A stretch of 64,000 bases of DNA, from positions 1,319,611 through 1,383,610 of the forward strand of contig JALMQS010000887.1 in assembly GCA_024734495.1 (NCBI GenBank). Reading direction: 5' to 3'. A model generated the notes under the pieces. It searched no databases and had not been told where the DNA came from. It saw only the letters and a list, made by a program, of their open reading frames with translations. Each line of letters opens with the position of its first letter. Within the stretch, counting starts at the first letter, position 1. The translations under genes and the position numbers were made by a program. Origin of the DNA: Forficula auricularia (lineage: Eukaryota > Arthropoda > Insecta > Dermaptera > Forficulidae). Of the stretch, positions 41,613 through 52,709 are shown piece by piece.

Positions 41613-44512
41613 ATTGTTTTTTAAAAGATTCGTACTTATTTAAATTATAAAACTATTAATCATTTTTTTTCCATGTCTATTTATTTAAATTCAGAATCAC
41701 TTAGATCGCAAAATTTTACAAAAAAAATCTTTGAATGAAATATTTAATATTAATATATATAGTTACCTATGTCTAATTGGTTCGACTCGGAGGATAAGCC
41801 ATAGACTCGGCTTAATTTTTAACACTCGAGGGGATGAATATAATCTTTGTCACATATAATAAAATAATTATCCATAACACCTCAGATTCAGTTGTTGACA
41901 ATTTCTGAAGAAATTTTAATTCTTCTACTATCGGCGATAAGAACTTTTAAAAATATTTGTTCCTTGAGTAAAATAAAATAAAATCCATTTATTAATTAAA
42001 ATATCATAAAAAAATGCTGCAAAGGTCGTTTCCAAGATTTTTGTGAGCCAAGAATGTGTTAAAGAAAGATCAATGAAAATAATATGATATTTTGTCTTAT
42101 AGAAAAATTGTTTTTAACCAAGAGTGATCAAATGAGCCACTGAGGAAATCAAAATAAATTGACAAAACATCTGACCCACTCAATAAAAACTCTGTGTTTT
42201 GATTTATCCGATTCCCTGCAGTTTCTTTTATGAAATTTGATATGGATAATGATGTAACATTAAAAATATCGTTTCTGACTTAATTAGTAGTATTTACTGT
42301 TTTAAACCGTAAGAAACAAACTTGTTCTATGTTTGTTTTTAAAGATGATAATTTCGCCAATATTCAAATTTCCATCCCTTTTGACATTGACTATACATGT
42401 CTTCTCAGCCTTTAATTTCCGAGATCCACAGGTCTAGTGCTTTTAACATCTCAAGGCCGTATACCTATATATTTAACCAACCTCTTGATTATAATTAATT
42501 TTTTTCCAGCCCTCGTTTCCCATTCGATTCACCTAGACTGAGATTACTCTTAAAATGTAATTTATCACATCATGATTCAGTAATGAAGCGAGTAGGAATG
42601 TAATGCCGTAGTTACTTTCTCTCCCCCAGCTTTCTCTTTCCTCGACATTATTTGTGTTGGGAAATGAACTCAATGAATCTTTTGCAAGGTGAGCCGCGTA
42701 TAAATAAGTTTCGTTTTAAATTCCAACATCAACTTGAATGGAGAGAACCTGAAATGTTGATCTAATTTTCATTTGTTTTCTCTTGGTACGTAAACTATGA
42801 ACTGGTTGTTTGGTTCAGCTGCTGGTATTCAAATGACAAGATAATAAAAACAAACTCGATCTGACCGTTGTGGATCTTATCTATAACTTATAAATTAATC
42901 ATAATTATAAAGTTTGCAACAGGGTTGTTCCTGGAATATTTGTGTTTAAATTCACCAACCCCAAGTAAATCATAACGAAACTGCCATGATAATTTATTTA
43001 ACAAAATAGTATATTACAATTTGTTTGAGGAAGACCAAGAACAATATTTTTCACAGATAATGAAGGATATGCGATGAGGAATTTTCAGAGAAGAGAACAA
43101 GCTAACAAGGCCGTAGCCAGAAAAAAATACGAAGTGATACCGATAAAATTTAGAGGGGCTGGTTACCCACCGAGGGGTTAGGGAGTATGTGATAAAGTCC
43201 TAGGAGTAGGAGACATGATCTCCCAGATGTCCAGATTTTTCAATGTGAGCTAGCAAGGGATAGAATTGAGTGAAGGGGAGTGATTGCGTCAAACCAGTTT
43301 TCGGCTATTTTGTTATTTTGTTTAAAAATTTTCAGTAATTTAACTAGAAAAATTTAAAATACAAAAAACATACGAGCACTTCTGGATAAATTAAAATTTA
43401 TTTGGAGGATTTCTGCAATCATGTTATTGTGCAGTATTATATCCCGGGATAGGGACGTTCCTGGACTTATCAGAAAAGACTGCTTTAATGAAACCGCCTC
43501 ACTTTTACCAGAAGATATTTTATATATTTTACCTTTTTTAAAAGACTGACATACTTGGGAAAAGTATTATTGATTGTCTCATCATTATCCTACATCCCAG
43601 TTCATCTTGGCAGATCTGTCGATATGGGGAAGTCAGAATTGTTAGTGGAGCTTAATTATAATATATTAAAGCTGCTTTATAATTCTTAGATAAACTAATT
43701 AATTAATTCTTATTTGATAAAGAGAAAATTTCTTCGGATACGACTTGATTTTTTATTTAACTTTTTCAGATTTTTTTATAAAGAATCGTATCTATTTTAA
43801 ATAGAGGCAATTATATATAAGTTGACTTACTAATAGAAAATCGACTAAAATTTAAAAAAATATTTAACATATTTTCTTATTTTTTCTTGCAGTGTGTCAT
43901 ATACTTTACCTTACTTGCCTGTCATCCATAAAAAATTTTGAAATTAAAAAAAAAAAGAAAGTTAGTAAACAAAATTAATGAAAAATATTATTTTAAGAAT
44001 TTAACTTGTTTAGAGACTGATATTAATACTTTAAACTGTCTACACAAGTATTAGCGACTGCTTTTTATATTTTTCTGATTTCTTCTAAATATATCTGTAA
44101 TAAAAGATTTTCTAGGTGTACGGTATTGTTATTAACCCGTAGTTAAGCTATTTGGGAGATTTGAAATTTTTCAATAAGTTAGTTTATAAAAATCATGCAT
44201 TTTTAATCTGTTAAAAGTGCACAAGTGGGTTATTTATCTTGTTTTTTTTTTTGTTTTTTTATAATTCCCGATGTATAGTTTTCAAAAGTTGATCCTATTT
44301 ATAAGATCAGAAGCTGCGGCTGTCTTTTAAATGAAATCAAATTTTAAAAGTTCAAAAGTTTCAGTTCCTACTCGATGAATTTATAAGTTAAAATTTTGAA
44401 AATTGGTGGCTATAATTCATAATAAAAAAGTTTATTTCTAAAATTAAAAGTTTATTTAAGTCGGAAGGGGTCAAAACTTATTGATTACCATTGTATTAGC
44501 CATGGTATAAAG
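41613..44512. other. AT-rich non-coding, no feature identified
   Basis: I see no gene. At 41890-41945 a fragment resembles the family A tail (CAGTTGTTGACAATTTCTGA, then CTTCTACTATCGGCGATAA). The rest, including the slightly GC-richer 43110-43300, is unassigned. Confidence 0.4.
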
Positions 44513-45047
44513 CAGAAGTTCTCAACCCTTTTCTTGCAATAAACCCCTTCTGCAATTTTTAAGAATGCTATTCCCCCTTTCTAGGATTTTCTAACTCAAA
44601 AATTTTATTTCAAATAATATATACTTTTAATATTGAAAATACAAGGAATCATATTTTAATTCAGAGATAAAGATAAGTAATATTTACCTAAGGGGCTGTC
44701 CATAAATTATGTGACAATATTAAAAATTGTGATGTCACAAAAGTCAAATTAAAAAAATTAAAAAATTTTCAAATATATATTTAAGATATTATTGTGCCGT
44801 CACAATACTGGTGGTCTTAATGAAAATATGACAGAATGTGACACGAGGGAGGGTCTAAAATTCTTGAAATTTAATATTTTATGGACCGCCCTTAATGAGA
44901 AAGGTGAGATTGTTTTGTTTTTTTTGTGAGTTCTTTAACATTTTTGAAATTTGTACTGATTTCTCTGATTCTCCCCTTGAAATTCTAAAATTTCTACTTG
45001 GGTTGGGGGGGGGGGGGGAGGATCCCGCCCCCTGATAAAAACTGCTA
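44513..45047. mobile_element. hAT-like element with an inserted MITE
   Basis: The left end CAGAAGTTCTCAACCCTTTT is a typical hAT terminus; the right end is near CCCCTGATAAAAACTG (45044). GTATAAAG before and ATATAAAG after (7 of 8) may be the duplication, with a slightly different right boundary. The interior holds a G run (45006-45018) and the MITE at 44691-44895. The right inverted repeat is decayed. Confidence 0.5.
44691..44895. mobile_element. MITE with GGGCNGTCCATAAATTA termini
   Basis: Begins AGGGGCTGTCCATAAATTAT followed by GTGACA, and ends ATGGACCGCCCTTAA, roughly inverted. Internal GTGATGTCACAAAAGTCAA and ATGACAGAATGTGACACGAG occur again in the copy at 46663-47222. This terminus type is widespread in arthropods. 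The superfamily is not certain. Confidence 0.65.
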
Positions 45048-45179
45048 ATATAAAGAGATAATTTTCAGGTTTCAAGCATTTTAATCTTGCCTAGAAAATA
45101 GAAAAGAAAATATTTAGCAAAATGTTTAAAGTTACAATATTTCTTCTTTACATAAATAAATGATATTCAAATAAACGGC

Positions 45180-45480
45180 GAGACTTAGTGGTCGTAGTTA
45201 AGAGCTCAATGGATCAAAAGGAGCTCGTTAAACGGGATCATTTGGAACATAAAAACCGATTCCTCGGTGATTATTTGGTCAATTTCACCTCTCGGCATTT
45301 GGAGGATTTTCTCTATTCATATAATATATATAGGGTGGTGGATTCTAAAACGCGTGGTTGTAAAAATTACACGGTAAATGTAGCGTCAAATCAATTACCT
45401 CTCGCTTGCGTAACGCTGCGCTTGGCGCTACAGGTAGACCCAAATTGTTGATTTCTCTTTCCCTCTACCACCCCTATAAC
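45180..45480 (+). other. GC-richer island with an 87-codon open frame, unassigned
   Basis: The open frame at 45188-45451 encodes 87 residues with no recognisable domain, signal peptide or membrane segment. The block differs from its AT-rich surroundings and contains a CTTGCGTAACGCTGCGCTTG hairpin-like stretch, GAGCTC sites and an ATATATAGGG box. It could be a fragment of a gene or transposon, or a regulatory island. No homologous copy is in the window. Coding status is not supported beyond frame length. Confidence 0.2.
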
Positions 45481-45790
45481 TCACTCGCCCTTTACTAGAA
45501 TTCTTTTCAATAAAGTAAAAATAACTAGCCCCAAACAAGAAACAAATTTCTCATACAGAATTGGAAGATCATGATTAATTTCTTTATCTTATGTAATACA
45601 TATAATGTTAATCAAAAAATAATATTTATATAACATTTACAAATATGTTTTTTGTATAACTTGTAATTTAAAGTTCCTCAATTTTCTTTAAATCAAAGTC
45701 TTTAGATCCATTTTTTAGAAAATTTAAATAGTAAAGGAATAAAGTAAGTACCCATAGGCCTTAAAGTTTAAACTTTCCTTATTTTTTTCC

Positions 45791-45938
45791 CAGGAGTCTA
45801 ACTAGGCTGTGACAACCGGGGTGATTCCCCGGAGCCGCCGGCATAAGGGGGCTCCAAAGACAATATGTTTCATTATTTACCCAGGGGGCCCAATTTGCGA
45901 CCTTATCCCGGGCCCCTAAATGACTAGTTACGTCCCTG
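45791..45938. mobile_element. hAT-like MITE, about 148 bp
   Basis: Starts CAGGAGTCTAACTAGGC and ends TGACTAGTTACGTCCCTG, imperfect inverted repeats of the CAGTGGCGTAACTAG type. T-rich octamers flank both sides and may be the duplication. The interior is GC-rich (GGGGTGATTCCCCGGAGCCG). Confidence 0.6.
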
Positions 45939-46100
45939 TTTTTTTTAACCAAATAATCCTTAAATCAATTTTTTTAAAAATAGAATAAAGTACATAGAGC
46001 TTATAGTTAAAGTTCCAAAAGTTTTTTCTTAAAATCCAAAAGATCCTTTTTTGAGATTACTTAAATAGTAACGGATTAAAGTATCTTAAAACATTTTATA

Positions 46101-46411
46101 GGCGACTGTGGGTCAGTGGTCAGAGTGTCGGGCCGCTGCCCTGAAGTACATATGCTGGTTCGAGACTGAGTCTCAGGAGATATTTGCAGTCACCTCCTCT
46201 TGGAAAGCAATGGCAAACCTCAGAGAGTATAATTTAATAGAGGCCCCCCTCAATCAACCTCCCCAAACCTTTAATTTCCGGAACTTGCATTAAAGTAGGT
46301 CCCCTATATCTGGCCAAAACATATTCAAAACACACTCAGCACAGGTATACAGTGAGAGGGTGCCAGAGAAACGTCATGGAGGCTTTGATATGGCACTTAA
46401 AGAAGAAGAAA
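46101..46411 (+). mobile_element. tRNA-derived SINE, family 1
   Basis: Begins GGCGACTGTGGGTCAGTGGT and has the B box GGTTCGAGACTG (46156). It contains the conserved CACCTCCTCTTGGAAAGCAA and ends GGCACTTAAAGAAGAAGAAA. A 61-codon open frame inside is not a gene. The target duplication is not clear. Confidence 0.8.
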
Positions 46412-46662
46412 TACATTCTTTTAAAAATCACCTTTGTTATTTTTATATTTTCGTAACAAAAAACCAAACAAAATACATTTTAAATTTTGATAAAATTTGA
46501 GTTAACACAGGACTATAGAGTAGGTAAGATCTGCAAAAATATCATAGATTTATTTCGAGCTTTGCGTATACATAAATTTTTATTGAAATTTTTACAGTCA
46601 TTTTTGTGAAATTTAAAAGTGGAATAAACTATAGTAAGCATTGTAAAAAACTTAATATTACA

Positions 46663-47222
46663 GGGGATCTTAAAAATTGTGAAGTTACAAAAGTCAAGTT
46701 AAAATTTTAAAAATTAAACTTAAAATATAATAAATGCCTTTAGTTTACAAGAAAACAAGAGGTTGTCTCTGCTTGATGGAAATAAACATACACACAAATA
46801 TATCTAGATGATATATCTGTATATATATATATATTATTTATTTGTTTGAATAAATAATATATATACAGATATATGTCTATGATTTGGCACTTAATTTATT
46901 TATTTGTTTGAACAAATAATATATATACAGATATATCATCTAGATATATTTGTGTATGTTTATTTGCATCAAGCAGAGGACAACCTCTTTGTTTCTCTTT
47001 GTGAATCAACAACTCTTACTCTCGGCAAGAAAACAAAAACTTTGCCTTTAGTTTGGATTTTTAATTAAAAAAGAATTCTACAGTATTAAATTATACGGTA
47101 TAAAAGTGATAGTGTGACGTCACAATACAGGGGGCTCAATGAAAATATGACAGAATGTGACACAGGGGAGGGGGGTCTAAAAATCTTGAAATTCGCGTGA
47201 CGTAATTTATGGACGGCCCTTT
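46663..47222. mobile_element. GGGC-type MITE, second copy, interrupted
   Basis: The left part (AGGGGATCTTAAAAATTGTG, then AAGTTACAAAAGTCAAGTT) and right part (AATGAAAATATGACAGAATG, then TGACGTAATTTATGGACGGC and CCTTTA) match the copy at 44691. The left terminus has a deletion. The family A element at 46747-47042 lies inside it, flanked by a duplication of MITE sequence. Confidence 0.6.
46735..47054. mobile_element. Inverted-pair family A element with exact 12-bp target duplication
   Basis: TGCCTTTAGTTT occurs at 46735-46746 and at 47043-47054. Between them, an inverted 5' copy (AGAGGTTGTCTCTGCTTGAT, then GGAAATAAACATACAC) faces a 3' copy (GTGTATGTTTATTTGCATCA, then AGCAGAGGACAACCTCTTTG and ACTCTTACTCTCGGCAAGA). 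The AT-rich centre holds two further internal palindromes (GATATATCTGTATATAT and its inverse). The hammerhead core is missing. The exact duplication shows that the pair integrated as one event. Confidence 0.75.
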
Positions 47223-47535
47223 ATGAGTAAACTTTATACCTTTTTTTTTAATATTTGAAAACAAAACAAAAACAAAATTACTCAAGCATTTAATAATAAT
47301 TCTATAATAAAATAACTTTCTGCCCTAAAAAGTATTTTATCCATTATGAAAGCTGAATTAATATATAATCTAATACTAATTTGGAGACACAACTATCGAT
47401 TTTCTTGATTTACACCCAATACATATTCACAGACAAAGATGTATTCTAAGACAAAATTTCATTTATAAACATTTGATACGGACCTCGTTTGTCTATTCGA
47501 GCGCAATTCGATTTGCAACTCTATTTGAGGGAAAA

Positions 47536-47640
47536 TAATATAAACTTCTTCTTTTTCATGTGCCATACTAGTTGAGTATTCTCTCAATAGTAATTTTCTT
47601 AAGGAAATTCGCTACGGGGTGGATTTCCAAATTGCCTTTA
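47536..47640 (-). mobile_element. SINE 3' fragment
   Basis: On the minus strand it reads AAAGGCAATTTGGAAATCCA, then CCCCGTAGCG, and ends ACTAGTATGGCACATGAAAA then AGAAGAAG. This matches the body and shared GAAGAAGAAG tail of the SINEs above; the tRNA-like head is missing. Confidence 0.55.
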
Positions 47641-48400
47641 AATCCAGCAACTATGCTATTAAGTAGAGAAAATAAATAGATAATTTATTGAAAAATTATT
47701 TGTTTATAATTTAAAAATTCTTTTTATAGTTGAGAACTAGATAGAGTACCAATTTATTGAACCAGTCATTTACCTTGTAAGAGGATGATGACATGATAAA
47801 AAGACAGAAAAGCTAACCAGCCTAATATATTTAAAGAAACATAAAAGAATAAATTAGAACGAAAATGATGATCACAAAGGGAGATTAAATTCGCAAAGGT
47901 GAGATTAAATGGAATATGACGTGAAGAAAGGATAAGGCACAAGAGAAGAAGAAGACTTTGTGAAAAATTCAGAAATTGAGAAGAGCTTGATGGCTAGAAA
48001 TGAACTTTTTCGAGGAGGTGGATCTGAAAACGACGGGCTGTCTGGTAGTTTTTAGTGGTGGGAGTTTTAGGCGCCCTTAGGGGGTGAAAAAGGATAAGGG
48101 TTGATGTGTAATGAGAAAGCGTCCAGGAGATCTCAAAGGAGAAAAGTGAAGACAAAAAGAAAAACGTTTCGCTGTAATAAAGAAACTTAACTGGAAATTT
48201 GATTACCTTTGGATAAGGTTATTCAAATATGATTTTTTTAGGGTTCCATTTAAAAATTAAAACGGGGCCCTGTTAGTGTCACTACAATATAATTATATCG
48301 ATTAGTTCGTCATAAAACTAAATAAAACGTCATAAAACTAAATAAGATATAAGATTGAAATTTAGAAGTTATTAGTTATATCAATTTTTCAGAAGAAAAA
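47641..48400. other. Non-coding, no feature identified
   Basis: Purine-rich plus strand around 47850-48180. A fragment at 48240-48300 (GGGTTCCATTT, then ACGGGGCCCTGTTAGTGTCA) resembles the motif at 52575-52640 and 58690-58730. Confidence 0.35.
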
Positions 48401-48409
48401 GAACAATAA

Positions 48410-49167
48410 TACAAGGTGGGTCATAAAGATCTACCACATTTTGAAGAGGTATAAAAAAATGAAAAAATTTAACTAGAAAAAAACTGAATATATTTTTGAA
48501 AAGAACATAAAATATTTTTTTTTAATGTGCTTTAAAGATTATCAGACAAAAAAAGGGAGAGGGTGGTTAAAAACGAAAATTCTTGCCCTTTCGAACCGAA
48601 TTTGGTATACATATTCTGTGGGCCTCAAAAAGGCTAGAAATACATAAACTAACCACCCAAAACGGGGAGGGGGGGGTCAAAAATGAAAATTCTACCACTT
48701 TTGACCAAACCCAACCAAATTTTGCATACATAGTTGTGTCGAAAGGTCTAGAATTTTCATTTTCGACCGTCCTCCCGATTTTGGGTGGTTATTTTTTTAA
48801 TTCTAGCCTTCTGGGGGTCCACAGAAAATGTATACAAAATTTGGTTGATTTTGGTAAAAAGGGCTACAATTTTTATTTTTGAGCCCCCACCCCCACCCCC
48901 TTTCGTCTGATATGTTTAAAACACAATTAAAAAAATGTATGATTAATTTTATTCATTTTCTTAATAAGACGGACTGGTAAGCTAAATAAGAAGGTTATAA
49001 TGTAAGGCAGTCCATAAATTATTTAAATTTTATTCAAATTCCAACGTTTCGGAGACTTCTTCTCTCCTTCTTATTTTATGTTCTTTTCAAAAATAAATTA
49101 AGTTTTTTCTAGTTAAATTTTTTTTATACCTCTTGAAATATGGTAGATCTTTATGCCCCACCCTGTA
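48410..49167. mobile_element. Mariner-like MITE, sister of 33214-34023
   Basis: Flanked by TA (48410-48411, 49166-49167). Ends CAAGGTGGGTCATAAAGATC and GATCTTTATGCCCCACCCTG are inverted. The interior carries GTATAC blocks in opposite directions (48606 and 48830). A family C hammerhead-type repeat has inserted into the right arm (about 48938-49075). Confidence 0.8.
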
Positions 49168-49226
49168 GTAAGTGTAATATTAAAAAAAATAGCGACGTTT
49201 TACTGTTTTATTCCAGCTTCTTCAGG
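49020..49226 (-). ncRNA. Two decayed family C hammerhead-like motifs
   Basis: The first (49039-49070) reads on the minus strand GAGAGAAGAAGTCTCCGAAAC then GTTGGAATT, lacking its CTGAAGA box. Its flank (TTGAATAAAATTTAAATAAT, then GGACTGCCTTACATTATAAC) matches the motif-bearing repeat at 5090. The second (49191-49226) reads CCTGAAGAAGCTGGAATAA, then AACAGTAAAACGTCGC, keeping CTGAAGA but with TAAAAC for GAAAC. Neither is likely to be active. Confidence 0.45.
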
Positions 49227-49845
49227 TTCTATAAAAACAAATACATTCAAATTACTCATACTCTCTCTATGTAAAAACAAAAGATTGTTTATTTTTAAGA
49301 AAGTTTATTATTTATAGTGTGTTTATTAGCTGAGAGTAGCAGAGATGTTGGCATTTTAATCCTCTCTTCTGCTTAGTACAATTAATAAGTATTTGTTAGC
49401 AAAGGACACCATCTTTGATTAGTCCTTTAATAAACAAGCTTATATTTTACCAAAATAAGATAAAGAAATTAAGAAAATAAATCCCCTTAAACGCATTATA
49501 TTATGAGAATTCGTCCCTTGTTGGGGACCTCTTTTTTTATTACAATACCACTTTCAAATGTATTAAAAAAAATTTGTATACATTTTAATATTTTTATTAA
49601 TAAGACTTGATTTGAGAATTTTTAATATTAATTAATAATATATATTATATAACTTTTTGAGTATATATTCTCAAGAAATGGCTCTCATTTTGTTCTTTTG
49701 TAAAAACTTAACACAAACTACTATATATATTTAAAAAATGTATTTATTTATTTTTTAAATGAATCATAAATAATAATTGATGTTTTCTCAATACTCCATA
49801 AAATTTGAATTCAGTTTGATTTAAATATTTTTAAAAATGTTCTAA
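49227..49845. other. AT-rich non-coding, family A tail remnant
   Basis: A family A terminal tag in reverse (GCTGAGAGTAGCAGAGATGT at 49329) is followed by TCTTCTGCTTAGTAC. No hammerhead or gene is visible. Confidence 0.35.
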
Positions 49846-49890
49846 TGCTGATAATGACACGAATATAATGTGGTCGAAACGTCCCTATTA
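49846..49890 (+). ncRNA. Hammerhead-like motif with distinct stem II
   Basis: ATG, CTGATAA, TGACACGAATATAATGTGGTC, GAAAC, GTC, CCTA. Stem II GAC/GTC plus AC/GT pairs around a long loop. The first box has CTGATAA in place of CTGATGA, which would remove an invariant G, so this is a decayed or unrelated match. Confidence 0.35.
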
Positions 49891-51493
49891 ATAGTATTTT
49901 TTTTAATAATATAACCTGTGTTATGTCTTTACAAAAGAAAAAAATGAGAGTTATTTCTTTGAATATAACTTCGAAAAGTTATAAAATAATTAATATTTAA
50001 TATTTTTCTTCTGAAACTGATCTCTGACGCTCTGGGTATATAGATGACTATGTGGTATATCGATTAATTGATAGTACTGCTAACAACGTATTTCATTTCC
50101 CTTGGGTGTATGTGTCAAATGTGTCTGTCAGTCGAGAAAGCAATTATCTTGCTGGATCATGAATGAAATCTATATATAGGAGGTGTCGTCTCCTTCGCAG
50201 GTATATATAGGAGACATCAAGAGCATTATTATACATATTAATATCCGTCCTCAGTTATTCTAAATATTAATAACACCCAACGTAAAATCATATTCGACAA
50301 ATAGGATCGGAATTCAAATTGATATACTACTATCAATTATATCACTCAAACTTAGAAGCTTCTATGTAATGATACTCATTAGAGAGCAAAACATTATCCT
50401 AGAAATCAAAATATTTTATACTAATACGAAACACTCTTCCAACAGCATGATGGAATATGCAAAACTATTAGAAAACAGGTAAATGTTTCAGATCCTACTT
50501 TGAAAATATTCTAGACAATACAAGAGATATAGGTTTTTAAGTACAAATTCAGACTTTTCCATATCAAATTCAGATTTCAAAAATCAAATGCGGACTTTTC
50601 CATATAAAATTCAGGATTTTAAAAATCAAAATCAGACTTTTTCAAATCAAATTCAGAATTTCTATAAAACCATACATATTTATTTATTAAATTATAGCTT
50701 TTTAGCTGAAAACGTTTCCTGAGAGTACAAAAGGCTGATCTTGAAAGGTTTTAGTTAATGAGCTGAAAATCGGTACGTAATTAAAATATCTTACAATGCA
50801 CCAAATTTTAGCTTTTTACCTGAAAACCTTTCCCGAGAGTTAAATCAAATTAAAACTTTTTTAATACTATAATTTTTTTTCTATTTTTTCAACTGTTTAT
50901 TATTACAATAAATTCTGAATTTGATTCGAAAAAGAGTGATTTTAATTTTTAAAATCCTGAATTTGATATGGAAAAGTCCAAATTTGAAGTTAAAAACCTA
51001 GCCCCAGATACTATTATACATCGCACATTTTATTTCTGCCAATGGCTTATAATCTTGATAAGTTTGGCAAACATAATGGTATTATTTCACAGTATCTGTC
51101 TTAAAGTCTATAAAAATGCCAGAGGCAGATCGTATCAAAAAGTCTTAAATAGCTTTAGTCTACACTCCTTCCTAGGTATTGTAATGTATTTTGTTGCAGG
51201 GAGATAGAAATTCCAAGCTAGTTCAATAGAACCGAATGTTTTCTACATTTGATTCAATCACGAATCAACTGTAGGGATTTTTGTAAAAACACTTCTCTTT
51301 GATAGGTCAATTATTCTTTGTCATATCAGTTAGAAAAATTATAAAAATTTATTTAGTTCAATAGATTTGTTTAAAACAAATGATTTCTTGATTTTGAATT
51401 TAATAAATAATTCAAAATTGGAATATATCTTAATATGAAATAGAATAATTATGCTAAGTTAAGCCCGAGGTTTGAGCAACTCTTTTATGATTA
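49891..51493. repeat. Non-coding; short internal inverted repeats
   Basis: Between 50536 and 50660 a short phrase (CAAATTCAGACTTTTCCATA) recurs three to four times with variation. Its inverse (TTTGATATGGAAAAGTCC) appears at 50952-50985, giving a loose inverted repeat about 300 bp apart. An internal GCTTTTTA(G/C)CTGAAAAC phrase also repeats (50698 and 50811). No gene is supported; the 79-codon frame at 50968 overlaps this repeat. Confidence 0.4.
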
Positions 51494-51663
51494 TCTTAAA
51501 ACGAGGGGCAAAACGCGATTGGAATAGGTGTACATCTCTTTGGAATTATTTTGGAATTGATTAAATAATGCCCCTTCATCTATTGTTTTCTATCTGGAAA
51601 TGAAAGTGGAAGTGGAAGTAGGTGTACACGATATTAGATCGCGGTTCACCCCTCGTCTTAAAC
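51494..51663. mobile_element. hAT-type MITE, 154 bp, second copy
   Basis: The element (51502-51655) starts CGAGGGGCAAAACGCGATTG and ends GATCGCGGTTCACCCCTCG. It is opposite in orientation to the copy at 41180. Flanks TCTTAAAA and TCTTAAAC match at 7 of 8 positions. Confidence 0.85.
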
Positions 51664-51794
51664 TAAACTTCTACCAAATTTTGATAACGAGTCTTATGTT
51701 GTAGGTTAGTAATTCCAAGTTCTTGGAAGTATATAGTCATATAGTGTTCATTGACGTAGGTGTCTCTTCTTGTTATCATAATAGGTATAATCAG

Positions 51795-52050
51795 TTTCAA
51801 GATAGGTTTCACAAAAATAAAACAAATATATGTTTTGAGTTTTATTTCGATATATATATTTCGGGTTTTGAGCCCATCACCAGGAGTTAACATTGAAAAA
51901 TGATTGGCTCAAAACCCGAAATATATAGTATATATCGAGATAAAAACTCAAAACATATATTTGTTTTATTTTGTGAAACCTACCTTGAAATTTTTCTTAC
52001 TGATTATTTAAAAATGTTTCACCTTGGACCGACATCTCTTTAAAAATTAT
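51795..52050. mobile_element. Inverted-pair family B element with hammerhead-like cores
   Basis: Left arm (minus, 51795-51885) and right arm (plus, 51905-52050) share AAAACTCAAAACATATATTT, GTTTTATTTTGTGAAACCTA and the core region, in opposite directions. The right arm continues into the family B tail AAAATGTTTCACCTTGGACC, then GACATCTCTTTAAAAATTAT. Confidence 0.6.
51848..51886 (-). ncRNA. Hammerhead-like ribozyme motif (family B)
   Basis: Minus strand: TC, CTGGTGA, TGGGCTCAAAACCC, GAAA, TATATATATC, GA. GGG/CCC is stem II. ATAT/ATAT is a short stem III ending in the cleavage-site C. TC before and GA after would start stem I. CTGGTGA has G for the usual A at the fourth core position, which should weaken it. 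The plus-strand partner at 51905 keeps GAAA and stem II but has lost CTGATGA. Confidence 0.5.
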
Positions 52051-52059
52051 CATAATATA

Positions 52060-52709
52060 GACTTATAGAGTCAGTGCTATTAAAGGTCCATGGTTTGAAT
52101 CTGGTCGGGAATATTTTTTTCAGATATTACCAAGTAAAATAAAATATATATTTCAGATTAATTTTTATTTTTACTTTTTCGTATTTTGAAATTTCAAAAA
52201 CCTAGGTACTTCGTGTATATTTTTTAGTCTGTTTCTATAATGGTTTTCGATATCCACGATAACAGAATCTCTTATAAAATTTGTTTTGGTTCAAAATGTT
52301 GGAATCTTCGAAACCAAAATAATTGTTCGAAATTTTAACTTTTTAGCTTCAAACCTTGTTGATGAAAATGCAGAAATAATCAATTTTTTATCTGGAGAGC
52401 AATTGTGCTAGAATTTGACATCTAAGCATAGATTAATAACCTGTACATTTCTGCCAAATTTTAACTTTTTATCTTAAAGAGAATTTGCAGATAAGAATTT
52501 CAAAAATACCACGACTTGAAAATGTTTTAACTTGTTTCTCCATTTGTCTTTATGTAGACATTTTGTAGGCTTTCTTTTAGAATGTAAAACGTGACCCTAT
52601 TTGTGGTGTCGCTACAGTGTCTGTCTGAAACGTCCGCTCGTAAACTAGTAAGGATAAAAACTTGAAATTAATATATTTTCCCGCAAATCAAAAAACATGT
52701 TCGATTTTT
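52060..52709. other. Non-coding; possible SINE-head trace
   Basis: A B-box-like GGTTTGAATCTGGTCGGG at 52092 suggests a decayed tRNA-derived head (52065-52140), but no A box or tail is clear. At 52575-52640 is the dispersed motif ACGTGACCCTATTTGTGGTG, then TCGCTACAGTGTCTGTC. Confidence 0.3.

Noticed and set aside
46810..46960. Possible CRISPR-like or satellite array of TATATACAGATATAT repeats
   Set aside because: The repeats are arms of palindromes in the centre of a family A inverted pair, with no spacers of regular length, and the genome is eukaryotic.
50968..51207. 79-codon frame with a hydrophobic segment as a small membrane protein
   Set aside because: It begins within the inverted phrase TTTGATATGGAAAAGTCC, which repeats upstream, and nothing else supports coding.
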